Shown here piece after piece: positions 43,658 through 52,926 of a stretch of DNA of 64,000 nucleotides (positions are counted from its first letter, which is position 1; each line of letters opens with the position of its first letter). The stretch comes from Pseudomonas graminis (GTDB taxonomy: Bacteria; Pseudomonadota; Gammaproteobacteria; Pseudomonadales; Pseudomonadaceae), in assembly GCF_004364335.1 (NCBI RefSeq), contig NZ_SOCR01000010.1, positions 124,001 through 188,000 of the forward strand. The letters are read 5' to 3'. A program made the translations under genes and the position numbers. The notes beneath the pieces are model-generated. The model did not search any database and was not told where the DNA came from. It saw only the letters and a program-made list of their open reading frames with translations.

Positions 43658-45972
43658 ATGAAGCCGGCATCGCCTTGAGTCAGTGCAGCAGACTCCGGGG
43701 AGTTGGCGATACTGAAGGCGACCTGCCCACGGCTTGTGCCGCCTTCCAGCGTTTGGACCCAATAGGCAACGCCGTTAACGTCGCCGCCTCGGTCCAGGAC
43801 GTTGTGATACAGATTTTCGACAAAGGCTGCGTTGCTGCCATCGGGCAGGCGTTGGGTAAATTCGGCAGATTGCACAAAGCCATCCGCGAGCTGGGCACCG
43901 GTTTCGCCTGCGGCGCTGTGAGACAGCCAGAACTTCAGGCCTTCGGTATCGGGAGCACGACCCAGAATGGTATACAGACGACCAATGTTTGCCTGCGCCG
44001 AGTCGAGAACGAACAGTTCGCGATCTGCGAAATCGAGCACATTGAAGCCACTCAGTTCGAATTTCGCTGCAGCTCCCGAGGAGCGACTGACTGACAGCGT
44101 GTCGGTGTCGAGCGCGTTGATCGTGTAGGCGGATGCAGCGTCGTTGAAAATAAAGGTGTCGATACCGGCGTTGCCCGCCAGATGCGAAGCCGCATTGCCG
44201 TCAAGTCTGACTTCCTGCTCACTGATCTGATCGTCGCCAGCCGTGCCGGTGGCCACGCCCTTGCCCACCACCATATCCAGACTGTTCCAGGCGTTGTGTG
44301 CCACGATCCTGATGTAGCCTGTCTCGCCCTCCGAGAGGTCATGGCTCTCGCGCGAATTCAGAAAGCCATCAATGACCGCTGTTCGGCTCAAACCTTGCTG
44401 CTGCAGCGTGTTCCAGTACGCCACACCTGAGTCATCGCCTGTGCGATGCAGTACGGTCTGATAGAGATCAACTACAAAGTCCCGACTACCAAGCCCGTTG
44501 TAGCGCTGCATCGCTTCAGCGGAATTCAGAAAGGCATCGCGAATCGCTGCATCCGAACTGCCCATCGCCTGCTGTGTCAGCCAGTAATTCAAGCCCTGAT
44601 AATCGGGCGTCCGACCGAACAGTGAGTAGAGCCTGGCAATGTCAGCCTGATCCTCGGTGAGCGCAATGTGATGAAGATCCATGCCAAAGCTCAACGAAAC
44701 AGTGGCGTCACTCTCGGCGTTGAAGGCGCCATATCGGCTGCGAAAAGCCATGAGCAGTTCGTCAAGATTGGCGTTGCGGTCCATGAACTCCAACTTTTCG
44801 ACGCTTGAAAGCGTGTCCACATCGGACGTTTGCGCGTCATGAACGCTGAGGCTGGCACCACTCGCAAGCGCGGCATCGTAGTTTGCAAAGTAGCGGGCAC
44901 CTGCTTCGGCATACGAGGCGGTATCGATGCCGTTGCCGCCATTGAGCATGTCCGAGCCCGCCCCACCCATCAGCCGATCGTTGCCATCGCCGCCAAACAA
45001 CTGGTCATTGCCAGCGTTGCCATTGAGGAAGTTGTCACTGGCGTTGCCGATCAGCGTATCCGCGCCTGCACCGGTGATGGCGTTCTCGATAACCGTGCCG
45101 CGCGCGATTGCGATGTTCGATACACCGCCGTACAGGCTGGAAAAAGCTTCACTTCTCAGATCGACCGTTTGAGCGCCGGCATAGGTGCTGACGTTGATCG
45201 TGTCGTTGCCGCCCGAATCATAGATCGTCCCCTCCAGGCCGGGGGTGAAGTCGGTTACGGTGTTGATGTTGAAACCGTAGGTATTGTCACCCGTGCGGGT
45301 AACGGCGGTGCCGTACAGTGACTGGATGGCTACGATGTCCGCCAGCATAGGGGTAGCGACATAGCCGAAAGAGGCATTGGAATAGGTATTCTCGTTCTGA
45401 CTGAAGTAGGACATCACCGAATACTTCCAGCTGTCCTCTTGATAGAAGGCATCGTTGGGGAAGGTTGCGCTCCCGTTGTAATTGCCCGCATGGCCCAACC
45501 CCAGCGCGTGGCCAATTTCATGAATGTAGGTTTGCTGATAATACAAACCGTATTTCACCCAGTCGGAAGCGATGTTGACGGTGCTGTCAGAGGTGATGCT
45601 GCCTGCATAATTGGAGCTGCTGTACGCACCGCTTTTGTTTTCGCTGAAATTGATCGCAGCGGCAGCGGTGGTTTCCACAAATTTTAGGCCGCTGACATTG
45701 GTCCAGGTTTGCAGCGCATATCGAGCTACAACCTGAGCGCTTGTGCTCAAGCTTGCCAGGTTGACAGTGAGCGACCCACCGGCGTGCACGTCAAAGTGGT
45801 GCTGGGAACCGCCATAGGCGTCGTGCCAATAGCCATCAGTCAGGTAGTTGGCTTGCTGATCAAGCGTCAGGTGCCCAAGCGTCGCTTGGCTGGTGGCTGT
45901 CTGTTGGCTCACACCCTGGCCGGTCGCTCCGTCAGTCCAGAGTTGGGTGAGTGCATCGCACATCGAACACAT
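43627..45972 (-). CDS. Serralysin-like M10 metalloprotease with RTX and DUF4214 repeats
   Basis: A 781-residue protein from ATG 45972 (GGAG seven bases upstream). The metzincin zinc site HEIGHALGLGH gives His151, Glu152, His155 and His161, and the Met-turn is SVMSYF (Met187). After a linker come RTX calcium repeats (GNAGNDQLFGGDGNDRLMGG). The C-terminal 350 residues hold four DUF4214-type units such as RLYSLFGRTPDYQGLNYWL and NLYHNVLDRGGDVNGVAYW, in place of the usual serralysin tail. No signal peptide, so type I secretion is expected, but no ABC exporter or inhibitor gene is adjacent. Confidence 0.85.
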   Translation of the reverse strand: MCSMCDALTQLWTDGATGQGVSQQTATSQATLGHLTLDQQANYLTDGYWHDAYGGSQHHFDVHAGGSLTVNLASLSTSAQVVARYALQTWTNVSGLKFVETTAAAAINFSENKSGAYSSSNYAGSITSDSTVNIASDWVKYGLYYQQTYIHEIGHALGLGHAGNYNGSATFPNDAFYQEDSWKYSVMSYFSQNENTYSNASFGYVATPMLADIVAIQSLYGTAVTRTGDNTYGFNINTVTDFTPGLEGTIYDSGGNDTINVSTYAGAQTVDLRSEAFSSLYGGVSNIAIARGTVIENAITGAGADTLIGNASDNFLNGNAGNDQLFGGDGNDRLMGGAGSDMLNGGNGIDTASYAEAGARYFANYDAALASGASLSVHDAQTSDVDTLSSVEKLEFMDRNANLDELLMAFRSRYGAFNAESDATVSLSFGMDLHHIALTEDQADIARLYSLFGRTPDYQGLNYWLTQQAMGSSDAAIRDAFLNSAEAMQRYNGLGSRDFVVDLYQTVLHRTGDDSGVAYWNTLQQQGLSRTAVIDGFLNSRESHDLSEGETGYIRIVAHNAWNSLDMVVGKGVATGTAGDDQISEQEVRLDGNAASHLAGNAGIDTFIFNDAASAYTINALDTDTLSVSRSSGAAAKFELSGFNVLDFADRELFVLDSAQANIGRLYTILGRAPDTEGLKFWLSHSAAGETGAQLADGFVQSAEFTQRLPDGSNAAFVENLYHNVLDRGGDVNGVAYWVQTLEGGTSRGQVAFSIANSPESAALTQGDAGFIHLVGHADWV

Positions 45973-46005
45973 GTAGAAGCTCCGCGGCAAGGCATGCCTG
46001 GCCAA

Positions 46006-46493
46006 GTCAATGACGCAATAATCGGGTATGGATCGGTGATGAGTTCAATCCGCTGGGCCAGGTTTGAAAGCTGGCTACATGACCTTCACGCGCGTTTGAC
46101 CCGCCTTCATCTTCACGATGGCGTGGCTCTTCGAGAAGGTACGGCAGGGCACGGTCGAAGACTCGCGATGCCCATTCCTGATGAAGTTGTCGGCATGCTT
46201 TCTGGCGACTGAAGGCGGTTTTTCCTGGAGCCGATGAAATACCGCTGGGAGAGGTTGGAGGAAGGCGATGGCTGGGCAGGCGTCGTCGGCAGGCTGCCCG
46301 CCGGGCTGTCACGGCGCCTAACGCTTACTGCGTACTTGCATTCCCCGACCATCTTGCCGCTCCCACGTCAGCGGCTGCGAACACCTCGCCAGCAAAAGTG
46401 TATGGGTCGAATAAACCACATTTGTAACTGACGCCGGCGGCCCTGAGATTTCTAGAATCAGTCCCACAATAAACGACTGTACTAGAGCCCTTC
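46006..46493. other. 490-base gap with overlapping open frames, no confident gene
   Basis: The region between the protease and the exporter holds the two divergent promoters. On the minus strand from about 46350 to 46083 all three frames are open for a long way; one reads RKHADNFIRNGHRESSTVPC and ends AIVKMKAGQTRVKVM, with no good start. It looks like a repeated or decayed segment rather than a gene. Confidence 0.4.
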
Positions 46494-47393
46494 ATGCCTG
46501 CCGCCCGCCGTTTTCCCCTGCTGCTCATCGGGGCCTTTTTCGCGCTTTATGTGATCTGGGGCTCAACCTATCTGGCCATCCGCATCGGTATCGAAACCTG
46601 GCCTCCGCTGATGATGGCCGGGGTGCGCTTCACCACCGCCGGCTCCATTCTGTTTGCCTTCATGCGCTTTCGTGGCGCACCGATGCCAACCTGGAAACAG
46701 TGGAAATCCGCAGGGATGATCGGCTTTCTTCTACTCGCGTGCGGCAATGGTGGCGTGACCCTGGCAGAGCACGCAGGCGTTGCCTCCGGCGTCGCCGCAT
46801 TGGCGGTGGCCGTGGTGCCGCTGTTCACGTTGTTGTTCGGCCTGATCTGGGGCCATCGCAACACCGGGCTAGAGTGGGCCGGCATCCTGCTCGGCCTTGT
46901 CGGTATCTCCTTGCTCAACCTCGGCTCGAACCTGCAGGCCAGCCCCATGGGCGCCGCGCTGGTGATCTTCGCCGCCGCAACCTGGGCGTTCGGTTCGGTG
47001 TGGAGCCGCTACCTGCCATTGCCCGCCGGACCGATGGCCAGCGGCTGCGAAATGTTGGTGGCCGGCGCGGTGCTGTTGCTCGGCAGCTTCGTGAGCGGCG
47101 AGCGCATGACCCAATCCCCCGGCCTGTCCGGTTGGCTGGTGATGGCGTATCTGGTGGTGTTCGGCTCCATCGTCGCGTTCAGCTCCTACATGTACCTGCT
47201 GAAGAACGTGCGGCCCGCCGCCGCGACCAGCTATTGCTACGTCAACCCGGCGGTGGCGGTGTTGCTGGGTGTGCTGTTCGCCGGCGAACACATCGGTTGG
47301 GCGGAAGGTGCGGCGATGGCGGTGATCATCAGCGCCGTCGTGCTCATCGGCCTGCCGCAGTGGCGCAAGCAGAAGCCGTTGCAGAAAGGGTAA
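46494..47393 (+). CDS. yedA: YedA-like EamA-family exporter
   Basis: A drug/metabolite transporter of 299 residues with ten membrane segments in two EamA halves. The start, ALYVIWGSTYLAIRIGIETW (20 residues), and the motif SSYMYLLKNVRPAAATSYCY are typical of YedA and its relatives. The substrate is unknown. It is 60 bases upstream of rhlE in the same direction. Confidence 0.9.
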   Translation: MPAARRFPLLLIGAFFALYVIWGSTYLAIRIGIETWPPLMMAGVRFTTAGSILFAFMRFRGAPMPTWKQWKSAGMIGFLLLACGNGGVTLAEHAGVASGVAALAVAVVPLFTLLFGLIWGHRNTGLEWAGILLGLVGISLLNLGSNLQASPMGAALVIFAAATWAFGSVWSRYLPLPAGPMASGCEMLVAGAVLLLGSFVSGERMTQSPGLSGWLVMAYLVVFGSIVAFSSYMYLLKNVRPAAATSYCYVNPAVAVLLGVLFAGEHIGWAEGAAMAVIISAVVLIGLPQWRKQKPLQKG

Positions 47394-47453
47394 ACTGCGC
47401 GCCATTGTCTTCTACAGACTCTTGTGCGCTGACCTTTTTCCAACGGTACTGAA

Positions 47454-48791
47454 ATGACATTCGCCTCCCTCGGCCTGATCGAACCCCTGCTGCGTGCCCT
47501 CGAAACACTGGGCTACCAGACTCCCACCCCCGTTCAGGCCCAGGCGATTCCGCCCGTGCTCGAAGGCCGCGACCTCATGGCCGCCGCCCAAACCGGCACC
47601 GGCAAGACCGCAGGTTTCGCGCTGCCATTGCTGCAACGCCTGACCATGGAAGGCCCGAAAGTCGCCGCCAACTCCGTGCGCGCGCTGGTGCTGGTGCCGA
47701 CCCGCGAACTGGCCGAGCAGGTTCACGAAGCCATTGCGCAATACGCCGAGCACCTGCCGCTGACCACCTACGCGGCTTACGGCGGCGTCAGCATCAACCC
47801 GCAAATGATGAAGCTGCGCCGAGGCGTTGACGTGCTGGTCGCCACTCCAGGTCGTTTGCTCGATCTGTATCGCCAGAACGCCGTGAAGTTCTCCCAGCTG
47901 CAGACCCTCATCCTCGACGAAGCCGATCGCATGCTTGACCTCGGTTTCTCCGAAGAGCTGCGTGACATCTACGCCGCACTGCCGAAGCGCCGCCAGACCC
48001 TGCTGTTCTCCGCGACTTTCTCCGATGCGATCCGCGCGCTGGCCGGGCAGATGCTCGACAACCCGCTGACCATCGAAGTCAGTCCGCGCAACGTCGCGGC
48101 CTCGTCGGTCAAGCAGTGGATCGTCACCGTCGACAAGAAGCGCAAGAGCGAGCTGTTCATTCATCTGTTCAAAAAGCATCGCTGGGGTCAGGTGCTGGTG
48201 TTTGCGAAAACCCGCGTCGGCGTCGACCAGTTGGTGGAGCGCCTGCAAGGTTTGAGTCTCAACGCAGACGGTATTCACGGCGACAAACCTCAGGCCACTC
48301 GCCAGCGCGCGCTGGACCGGTTCAAGAGCGGTGACGTGCAGATCCTCGTCGCCACCGATGTGGCGGCTCGCGGTCTAGATATTGATGACCTGCCGACTGT
48401 GGTTAACCTCGACCTGCCGATCGTTGCCGAAGACTACATCCACCGCATTGGCCGCACCGGTCGCGCGGGCCAGACCGGTGAAGCGATCTCCCTGGTGTGC
48501 GCGGACGAAGTCGACCTGCTCAGCGCCATCGAAATGCTCACCCGCCAGACCCTGCAGCGCCGCGAGGAGCCTGACTTCATTCCAGAACACCGCGTACCGG
48601 CCACCGATGCGACCGGGCAGGTTTTGAAAAAGCCGAAAAAGCCGAAGAAACCAAAAAGCGGTGGCGGAGGCGGCAAACGCAATCTGGGCAAGTGGGTGGA
48701 GAGCGGGGAAGCGGCGGCAGACGTTCCAGCGGTCAAGCCAGTGCGCAAAGTACCTGTGTTCAACACTGGCCCGCGCAAGCGTAAGCCGTAA
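47454..48791 (+). CDS. rhlE: RhlE, DEAD-box RNA helicase
   Basis: A 445-residue ATP-dependent RNA helicase for ribosome assembly and RNA turnover. It shows the Q motif TPTPVQAQAIP, Walker A AQTGTGKTAGF, the DEAD box LILDEADRMLD, SATFSD, TDVAARGLDI and HRIGRTGRAG. The C-terminal tail is Lys/Pro/Gly-rich (KKPKKPKKPKSGGGGGKR), suitable for RNA binding. The P. aeruginosa gene at this place is one of two rhlE paralogues. Confidence 0.94.
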   Translation: MTFASLGLIEPLLRALETLGYQTPTPVQAQAIPPVLEGRDLMAAAQTGTGKTAGFALPLLQRLTMEGPKVAANSVRALVLVPTRELAEQVHEAIAQYAEHLPLTTYAAYGGVSINPQMMKLRRGVDVLVATPGRLLDLYRQNAVKFSQLQTLILDEADRMLDLGFSEELRDIYAALPKRRQTLLFSATFSDAIRALAGQMLDNPLTIEVSPRNVAASSVKQWIVTVDKKRKSELFIHLFKKHRWGQVLVFAKTRVGVDQLVERLQGLSLNADGIHGDKPQATRQRALDRFKSGDVQILVATDVAARGLDIDDLPTVVNLDLPIVAEDYIHRIGRTGRAGQTGEAISLVCADEVDLLSAIEMLTRQTLQRREEPDFIPEHRVPATDATGQVLKKPKKPKKPKSGGGGGKRNLGKWVESGEAAADVPAVKPVRKVPVFNTGPRKRKP

Positions 48792-48852
48792 GAAGAACGG
48801 CGGCAGAGTCCGGGCAGAGTCATCACTGCCCGAACGGCGCAGTCTATTGGCA

Positions 48853-49152
48853 GCGCAATCCAGTGTAGGAGCGCCCGGGGTGGCGCTCCACCTTGCCCGC
48901 GAAAACTCTCCCGGCCAACCCAGCAACAACTGACACAGCGCACAAATTGTAGGAGCCGGCTTGCTGGCGAATGCGTCAAGTCAGTCGACATTTTCGTAGC
49001 TGCCCCATCGCGTTCGCCAGCAAGCCGGCTGCCACAGATTGAGCGCACCACACACATTTCCCGTCCGGCGCAATCCATTGTAGGAGCGCCCGGGTGGCGC
49101 TCCACCTTGCCCGCGAAAAGTCTCTCGGCCAACCCATGGACAGCTGACACAC
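48853..49152. repeat. Direct repeat of about 85 bases flanking a REP pair
   Basis: The segments 48853-48938 and 49068-49152 are about 85% alike, each with GTAGGAGCGCCCGG..TGGCGCTCCACCTTGCCCGCGAAAA and CGGCCAACCCA..AACTGACACA. Between them lies a normal REP pair (48948-49037). This explains the whole 370-base gap between rhlE and the polysaccharide genes; no gene is visible. Confidence 0.85.
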
Positions 49153-49162
49153 TCAAAAGGAC

Positions 49163-50284
49163 CTAACGCCTGCTCAGCACATCCTGATAAAGATCTGCAT
49201 ACCCCTGCACCATCTTCTGCGCCGTAAACATCGACTCAAACCTCTGCACCGCCTTCAACCCCATCTGCTTCGCTCGCTCTCTGTCGTTCCACAGCATATT
49301 CATCGCGGCCGCCAACGCATCCGGATCCCGTGGCGGGACAACCAGCCCCGTCTCGTCTGCAATGTTGATGAAGGTGGTGCCAGTGCCCATCTCGCACGAG
49401 ATCATAGGCTTGCCGTACATCGCCGCCTCCAGCAGCGAAATGCCGAAAGACTCCGAACGCTGGTGCGACGGGAAGACAAACGCCTCACAAAGCATCAGCA
49501 GCGCGTTCTTGTCCTCATCCGGCAGGCTGCCCACAAACACGACATTGTCGAGCCCGAGCTCCTTGGCTTTCGCCTTGAGCTCCAGCTCCTGATGCCCGCC
49601 GCCCATGATCACCACCGGCAGGCGATTCTTGTGCGCCGCTTCAAGCAGGAAATCCAGCCCCTTGTAGTAGCGCAGCGCACCGACAAACAGAAAAAAGCGT
49701 TCGCCTAATTGCTGCTTCCAGTGCTCGAGTTTCGCCTGAGACGGGGCAGGGTAGGTGGCCCGATCAAGGCCAAACGGAATGATCTCGACCTTATCCCTGA
49801 ACCGGGTCAGCACCTCACTGCTGGCGGCGTAATTGGGCGAAGAAACGACAATCCGATCAACACTGCCGAGAAAACGATTCATCAGCGGCGCATACAGCTT
49901 GAGCAGCGTCTTCTGCTTGATGATGTCCGAGTGGTAACTCACTACCGTCGGCTTTTTGATCTGCGCGGCAAAGTGCGCGATGTCCATGTACGGCCACGGG
50001 AAGTGGTAATGCACGATGTCAGCTTCGCTTGCGAGCTCTTTGAAGTCCCGAATGCCTGACAGGGAAAAGCCCGTCGACGCGACGTACAGATCCTGTTTGG
50101 AGCGGTGCGCGATGTGATTGCCCACTGTCTCGTTGCGCGCCGCGCCTTTTGTGCTCAGCGACAGCACCTGGGACTCGATCCCGTGGGCCTGGCAACCCTG
50201 TGCGAGTTGGAAGATGACTTGCTCGACGCCACCGCCCTTGCTTTCCGGGAAGTAGGTCTTGAAGAAGTGCAAAACTTTGGTCAT
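49163..50284 (-). CDS. Glycosyltransferase family 4, probable D-rhamnosyltransferase
   Basis: A GT-B glycosyltransferase of 373 residues. The N-terminal domain starts KVLHFFKTYFPESKGGGVEQ, with the Gly-rich acceptor loop; the donor domain has FLFVGALRYYKGLDFLLEAA and the EX7E motif in ESFGISLLEAAMYGKP. It looks like WbpZ/WbpY-type enzymes of the D-rhamnan (common polysaccharide antigen) pathway, and its neighbours rmd and gmd make GDP-D-rhamnose, so use of that donor is a fair inference. It lies downstream of rmd but behind that operon's terminator. Confidence 0.85.
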   Translation of the reverse strand: MTKVLHFFKTYFPESKGGGVEQVIFQLAQGCQAHGIESQVLSLSTKGAARNETVGNHIAHRSKQDLYVASTGFSLSGIRDFKELASEADIVHYHFPWPYMDIAHFAAQIKKPTVVSYHSDIIKQKTLLKLYAPLMNRFLGSVDRIVVSSPNYAASSEVLTRFRDKVEIIPFGLDRATYPAPSQAKLEHWKQQLGERFFLFVGALRYYKGLDFLLEAAHKNRLPVVIMGGGHQELELKAKAKELGLDNVVFVGSLPDEDKNALLMLCEAFVFPSHQRSESFGISLLEAAMYGKPMISCEMGTGTTFINIADETGLVVPPRDPDALAAAMNMLWNDRERAKQMGLKAVQRFESMFTAQKMVQGYADLYQDVLSRR

Positions 50285-50375
50285 CAGGATTCTCTGACGA
50301 AACGATAACGTCCGCTGTTCTCGCGATAGGTGCGTTGCGGGCAGAGCGGGGATGTGTGGAGCGGAGAATAAAGGA

Positions 50376-50407
50376 AAACCCGAAGCGCCTCACAGCGCTT
50401 CGGGTTG
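50376..50407 (-). terminator. Rho-independent terminator of gmd-rmd
   Basis: On the minus strand AACCCGAAGCGC pairs perfectly with GCGCTTCGGGTT (12 bases, 6-base loop), followed by TTCCTTT. It begins 14 bases after the rmd stop, so the GT4 gene is at least partly separate. Confidence 0.8.
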
Positions 50408-50419
50408 GGTACTGCGGCG

Positions 50420-51316
50420 TTACGCGTCGGCCAGCATCCAGCCAAGCGTTTCGCTCAGCTCGGGAGTCTGCCAGCCCGGGACCAGCGACTTCAGCTTGCT
50501 GTTGTCGCCGCACAAGGTCTTGACCTCGTTGGCCCGCACGAAGGCAGGGTTCACTTCGACGCTAAGGTCGTGGCCGGTGATGGTGCGACACATGTCGATC
50601 ACTTCACGCAGCGAGTGAGTCTTGCCTGAACTGACGTTCACGTACTGACCGAACGGCTTGGCTTCCAGCAGCCCACGGTAAGCGGCCACCAGCGAACGGA
50701 CGTCGCTGAAATCGCGCCAGACGTCCAGGTTGCCCAGCTCGATCTTCTCGGCCTTCTCGCGGAAGTGCTTGACGATTTTGGGCAGCAGGAAGTTTTCCGC
50801 CTGCCCCACGCCGGTGTAGTTGAACGGGCGCGCGATGATGATCGGCAACAGTCCGAACCACAGACTGGCCATGTACTCCATGGCCAGCTTGCTGACGGCG
50901 TAATCGTTGGCGGGCGCCGGCCTGGTGCTTTCATCAAGCAACCCTTCCGACGCATTGCCATACACGTTGGCACTGCTGGCGAGCAAAACGCTTTCCGGCG
51001 CCTTGCCGCAGTTGGCGATGGCTTCGAGCAGGTTGCGCGTACCAATCAGATTGACCTGGTAAAACGCATCCGCCGCGCCATGCCCGACAAATGCCAACGC
51101 CGCGAGATGAACGACGATGTCCGGCTGAAGGTCCGCCAGCAGCTTGCTCAGGCCCACCAGATCGGTGAGATCGGCCTGATAATAATTGGCTTCATCGGAC
51201 GGATTGCTGCCCAGGCCAACGACCTCGCAGCCCTGGGCTGTGAGCTCGGCCGCCATGTAGCGCCCCGTAAATCCATGAATACCCGTTATCAGCGCTCGCT
51301 TGCCGGCGATACTCAT
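50420..51316 (-). CDS. rmd: Rmd, GDP-6-deoxy-D-mannose reductase
   Basis: Reduces GDP-4-keto-6-deoxy-D-mannose to GDP-D-rhamnose. An SDR enzyme of 298 residues with the NAD(P) motif ALITGIHGFTGRY, the catalytic Tyr/Lys in NDYAVSKLAMEYM and Ser in LLASSANVYG. Its ATG overlaps the gmd stop by one base, so the two proteins are made together. Their presence points to a D-rhamnose polymer. Confidence 0.93.
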   Translation of the reverse strand: MSIAGKRALITGIHGFTGRYMAAELTAQGCEVVGLGSNPSDEANYYQADLTDLVGLSKLLADLQPDIVVHLAALAFVGHGAADAFYQVNLIGTRNLLEAIANCGKAPESVLLASSANVYGNASEGLLDESTRPAPANDYAVSKLAMEYMASLWFGLLPIIIARPFNYTGVGQAENFLLPKIVKHFREKAEKIELGNLDVWRDFSDVRSLVAAYRGLLEAKPFGQYVNVSSGKTHSLREVIDMCRTITGHDLSVEVNPAFVRANEVKTLCGDNSKLKSLVPGWQTPELSETLGWMLADA

Positions 51317-52347
51317 CAGAACGAGAACCCTTTTTCGTTACGACGCAGGTCCGCTTCGACCATCATGCGGCACAGCTCTTCCAGATTGGTCTTAGGCTCC
51401 CAGCCCAGGACTTCCTTGGCTTTGGCCGGGTTACCGATCAACAGCTCAACTTCGGTCGGGCGGTAGAACTTCGGATTGACCGAAACCAGGACCTTGCCAG
51501 TGGCAGCGCAGGTGCCTTTCTCTTCTTCCGCTTCGCCACTCCAGTTGATGGTGATGCCGACGGCCTTGAATGCCATGGCGACGAAGTCACGGACAGTTTC
51601 AGTGCGGTTAGTGGCCAGGACGAAAGTGTCCGGCTCATCAGCCTGCAGCATGCGCCACATGCCTTCGACGTACTCTTTGGCAAAGCCCCAGTCGCGCTTG
51701 GCGTCCATGTTGCCCAGTACCAGCGAGTCCTGCAGACCCAGCTTGATCTTGGCAACGGTGTCAGTGATTTTGCGTGTTACGAACTCACGGCCGCGCAGTG
51801 GCGACTCGTGGTTGAACAGAATACCGCTGGTCGCAAAAATACCGTACGACTCGCGATAGTTGATGGTCATCCAGTGAGCGTACAGCTTGGCGACGCCGTA
51901 AGGGCTGCGCGGGTAGAACGGCGTGTCTTCAACCTGAGGAATGGCCTGAACCTTACCGAACATCTCGGAAGTCGACGCCTGGTAGAAGCGGACTTTCGGG
52001 TTAACGATACGGATGGCCTCCAGCAGATTCACAGCGCCCAGGCCGGTGATTTCGGCGGTGGTGATTGGCTGTTCGAAGGAAACGCCCACGAAGCTCTGCG
52101 CGGCGAGGTTGTACACCTCGGTGGCTTCAGTGGACTGCAGCAGGCGGATGCTGGCCGACAGGTCGGTCAGGTCGTACTCGACCAGGTGCAGGTTTGGATT
52201 GTTCTGGATGCCCAGTTCTTCGATCCGCCAGAAATTGACAGAACTGGTACGACGATAGGTGCCGTAGACGGTGTAGCCCTTGCCAAGCAGCAGTTCAGCC
52301 AGGTAGGCGCCGTCTTGACCAGTGATGCCGGTAACAATTGCTTTCAT
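51316..52347 (-). CDS. gmd: Gmd, GDP-mannose 4,6-dehydratase
   Basis: Makes GDP-4-keto-6-deoxy-D-mannose from GDP-mannose; 343 residues. It has the Rossmann motif VTGITGQDGAYLAELLL, the active-site Thr in ASTSEMFGKVQ, Tyr/Lys in SPYGVAKLYAHW, and FNHESPLRGREFVTRKI. First gene of a leftward pair with rmd. Codon use resembles the chromosome average. Confidence 0.97.
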   Translation of the reverse strand: MKAIVTGITGQDGAYLAELLLGKGYTVYGTYRRTSSVNFWRIEELGIQNNPNLHLVEYDLTDLSASIRLLQSTEATEVYNLAAQSFVGVSFEQPITTAEITGLGAVNLLEAIRIVNPKVRFYQASTSEMFGKVQAIPQVEDTPFYPRSPYGVAKLYAHWMTINYRESYGIFATSGILFNHESPLRGREFVTRKITDTVAKIKLGLQDSLVLGNMDAKRDWGFAKEYVEGMWRMLQADEPDTFVLATNRTETVRDFVAMAFKAVGITINWSGEAEEEKGTCAATGKVLVSVNPKFYRPTEVELLIGNPAKAKEVLGWEPKTNLEELCRMMVEADLRRNEKGFSF

Positions 52348-52926
52348 GCGGGGATCAAGCTCCGTTGGTAATTATGTATTGGTGGCGAAGAGCCGGCAGC
52401 GTTGCAGCGACCGCTGGCGCGCGCGAATTGTTTGCCGGGAAATATACACGGAACTGGCAATAGGCTCGATAGGCGCCCGCTAAAACTGTTCTCTAAAGTT
52501 CGGGACGCAGCACTGAATCCTCTTACAAGGGTTGTGCCAACTACGAACGAGGGTTGTGCTAACTACGTAAGAGCACCGCAAACGACGCCATCAGGCTCGC
52601 GCCCCAACTACCTTAGCCTGTCGGCGATCCTTAACGCGCGGTGCCTGCATGGGCGGCGTGAGTTTCCGCCCAAGGGCCATCCCCGACAGGAACCGCCTCG
52701 CAAAATCCTGCACTAAACCGGGCACCAGAGTGTAAACTCCGTCCCCCGAAGCAACTTCAGATGCGCTCAATACGCGCGCGGTACTTCACGCCTCGCCCTG
52801 TACGGTGTGGTCCTGGAGCATCTTCCGCCCGCCGCTTTTGTTATGTTCGTCGTCCGAAGTCTTTTTCACAGGCGTTGCCAGACGTTAACTTCTGCAGCCT
52901 TTCAGTATTTAGAATCCGGTAACCCC
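52348..52926. other. Divergent control region between gmd and the CDP-sugar operon
   Basis: 580 bases with no gene that I can support. It holds a direct repeat pair (52529-52567) and TTTCAGTATTTAGAATCCGG just before the operon. No JUMPstart sequence (GGCGGTAG) is found. A frame open from 52807 runs into ascD but the family start is at 52927. Confidence 0.6.
52529..52567. promoter_or_regulatory. Direct repeat pair, possible operator
   Basis: GGGTTGTGCCAACTACG (52529-52545) and GGGTTGTGCTAACTACG (52551-52567) differ at one base and start 22 bases apart, about two helical turns, which suits a regulator binding one face. A partial third copy, CCAACTACC, is at 52603. Confidence 0.45.
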
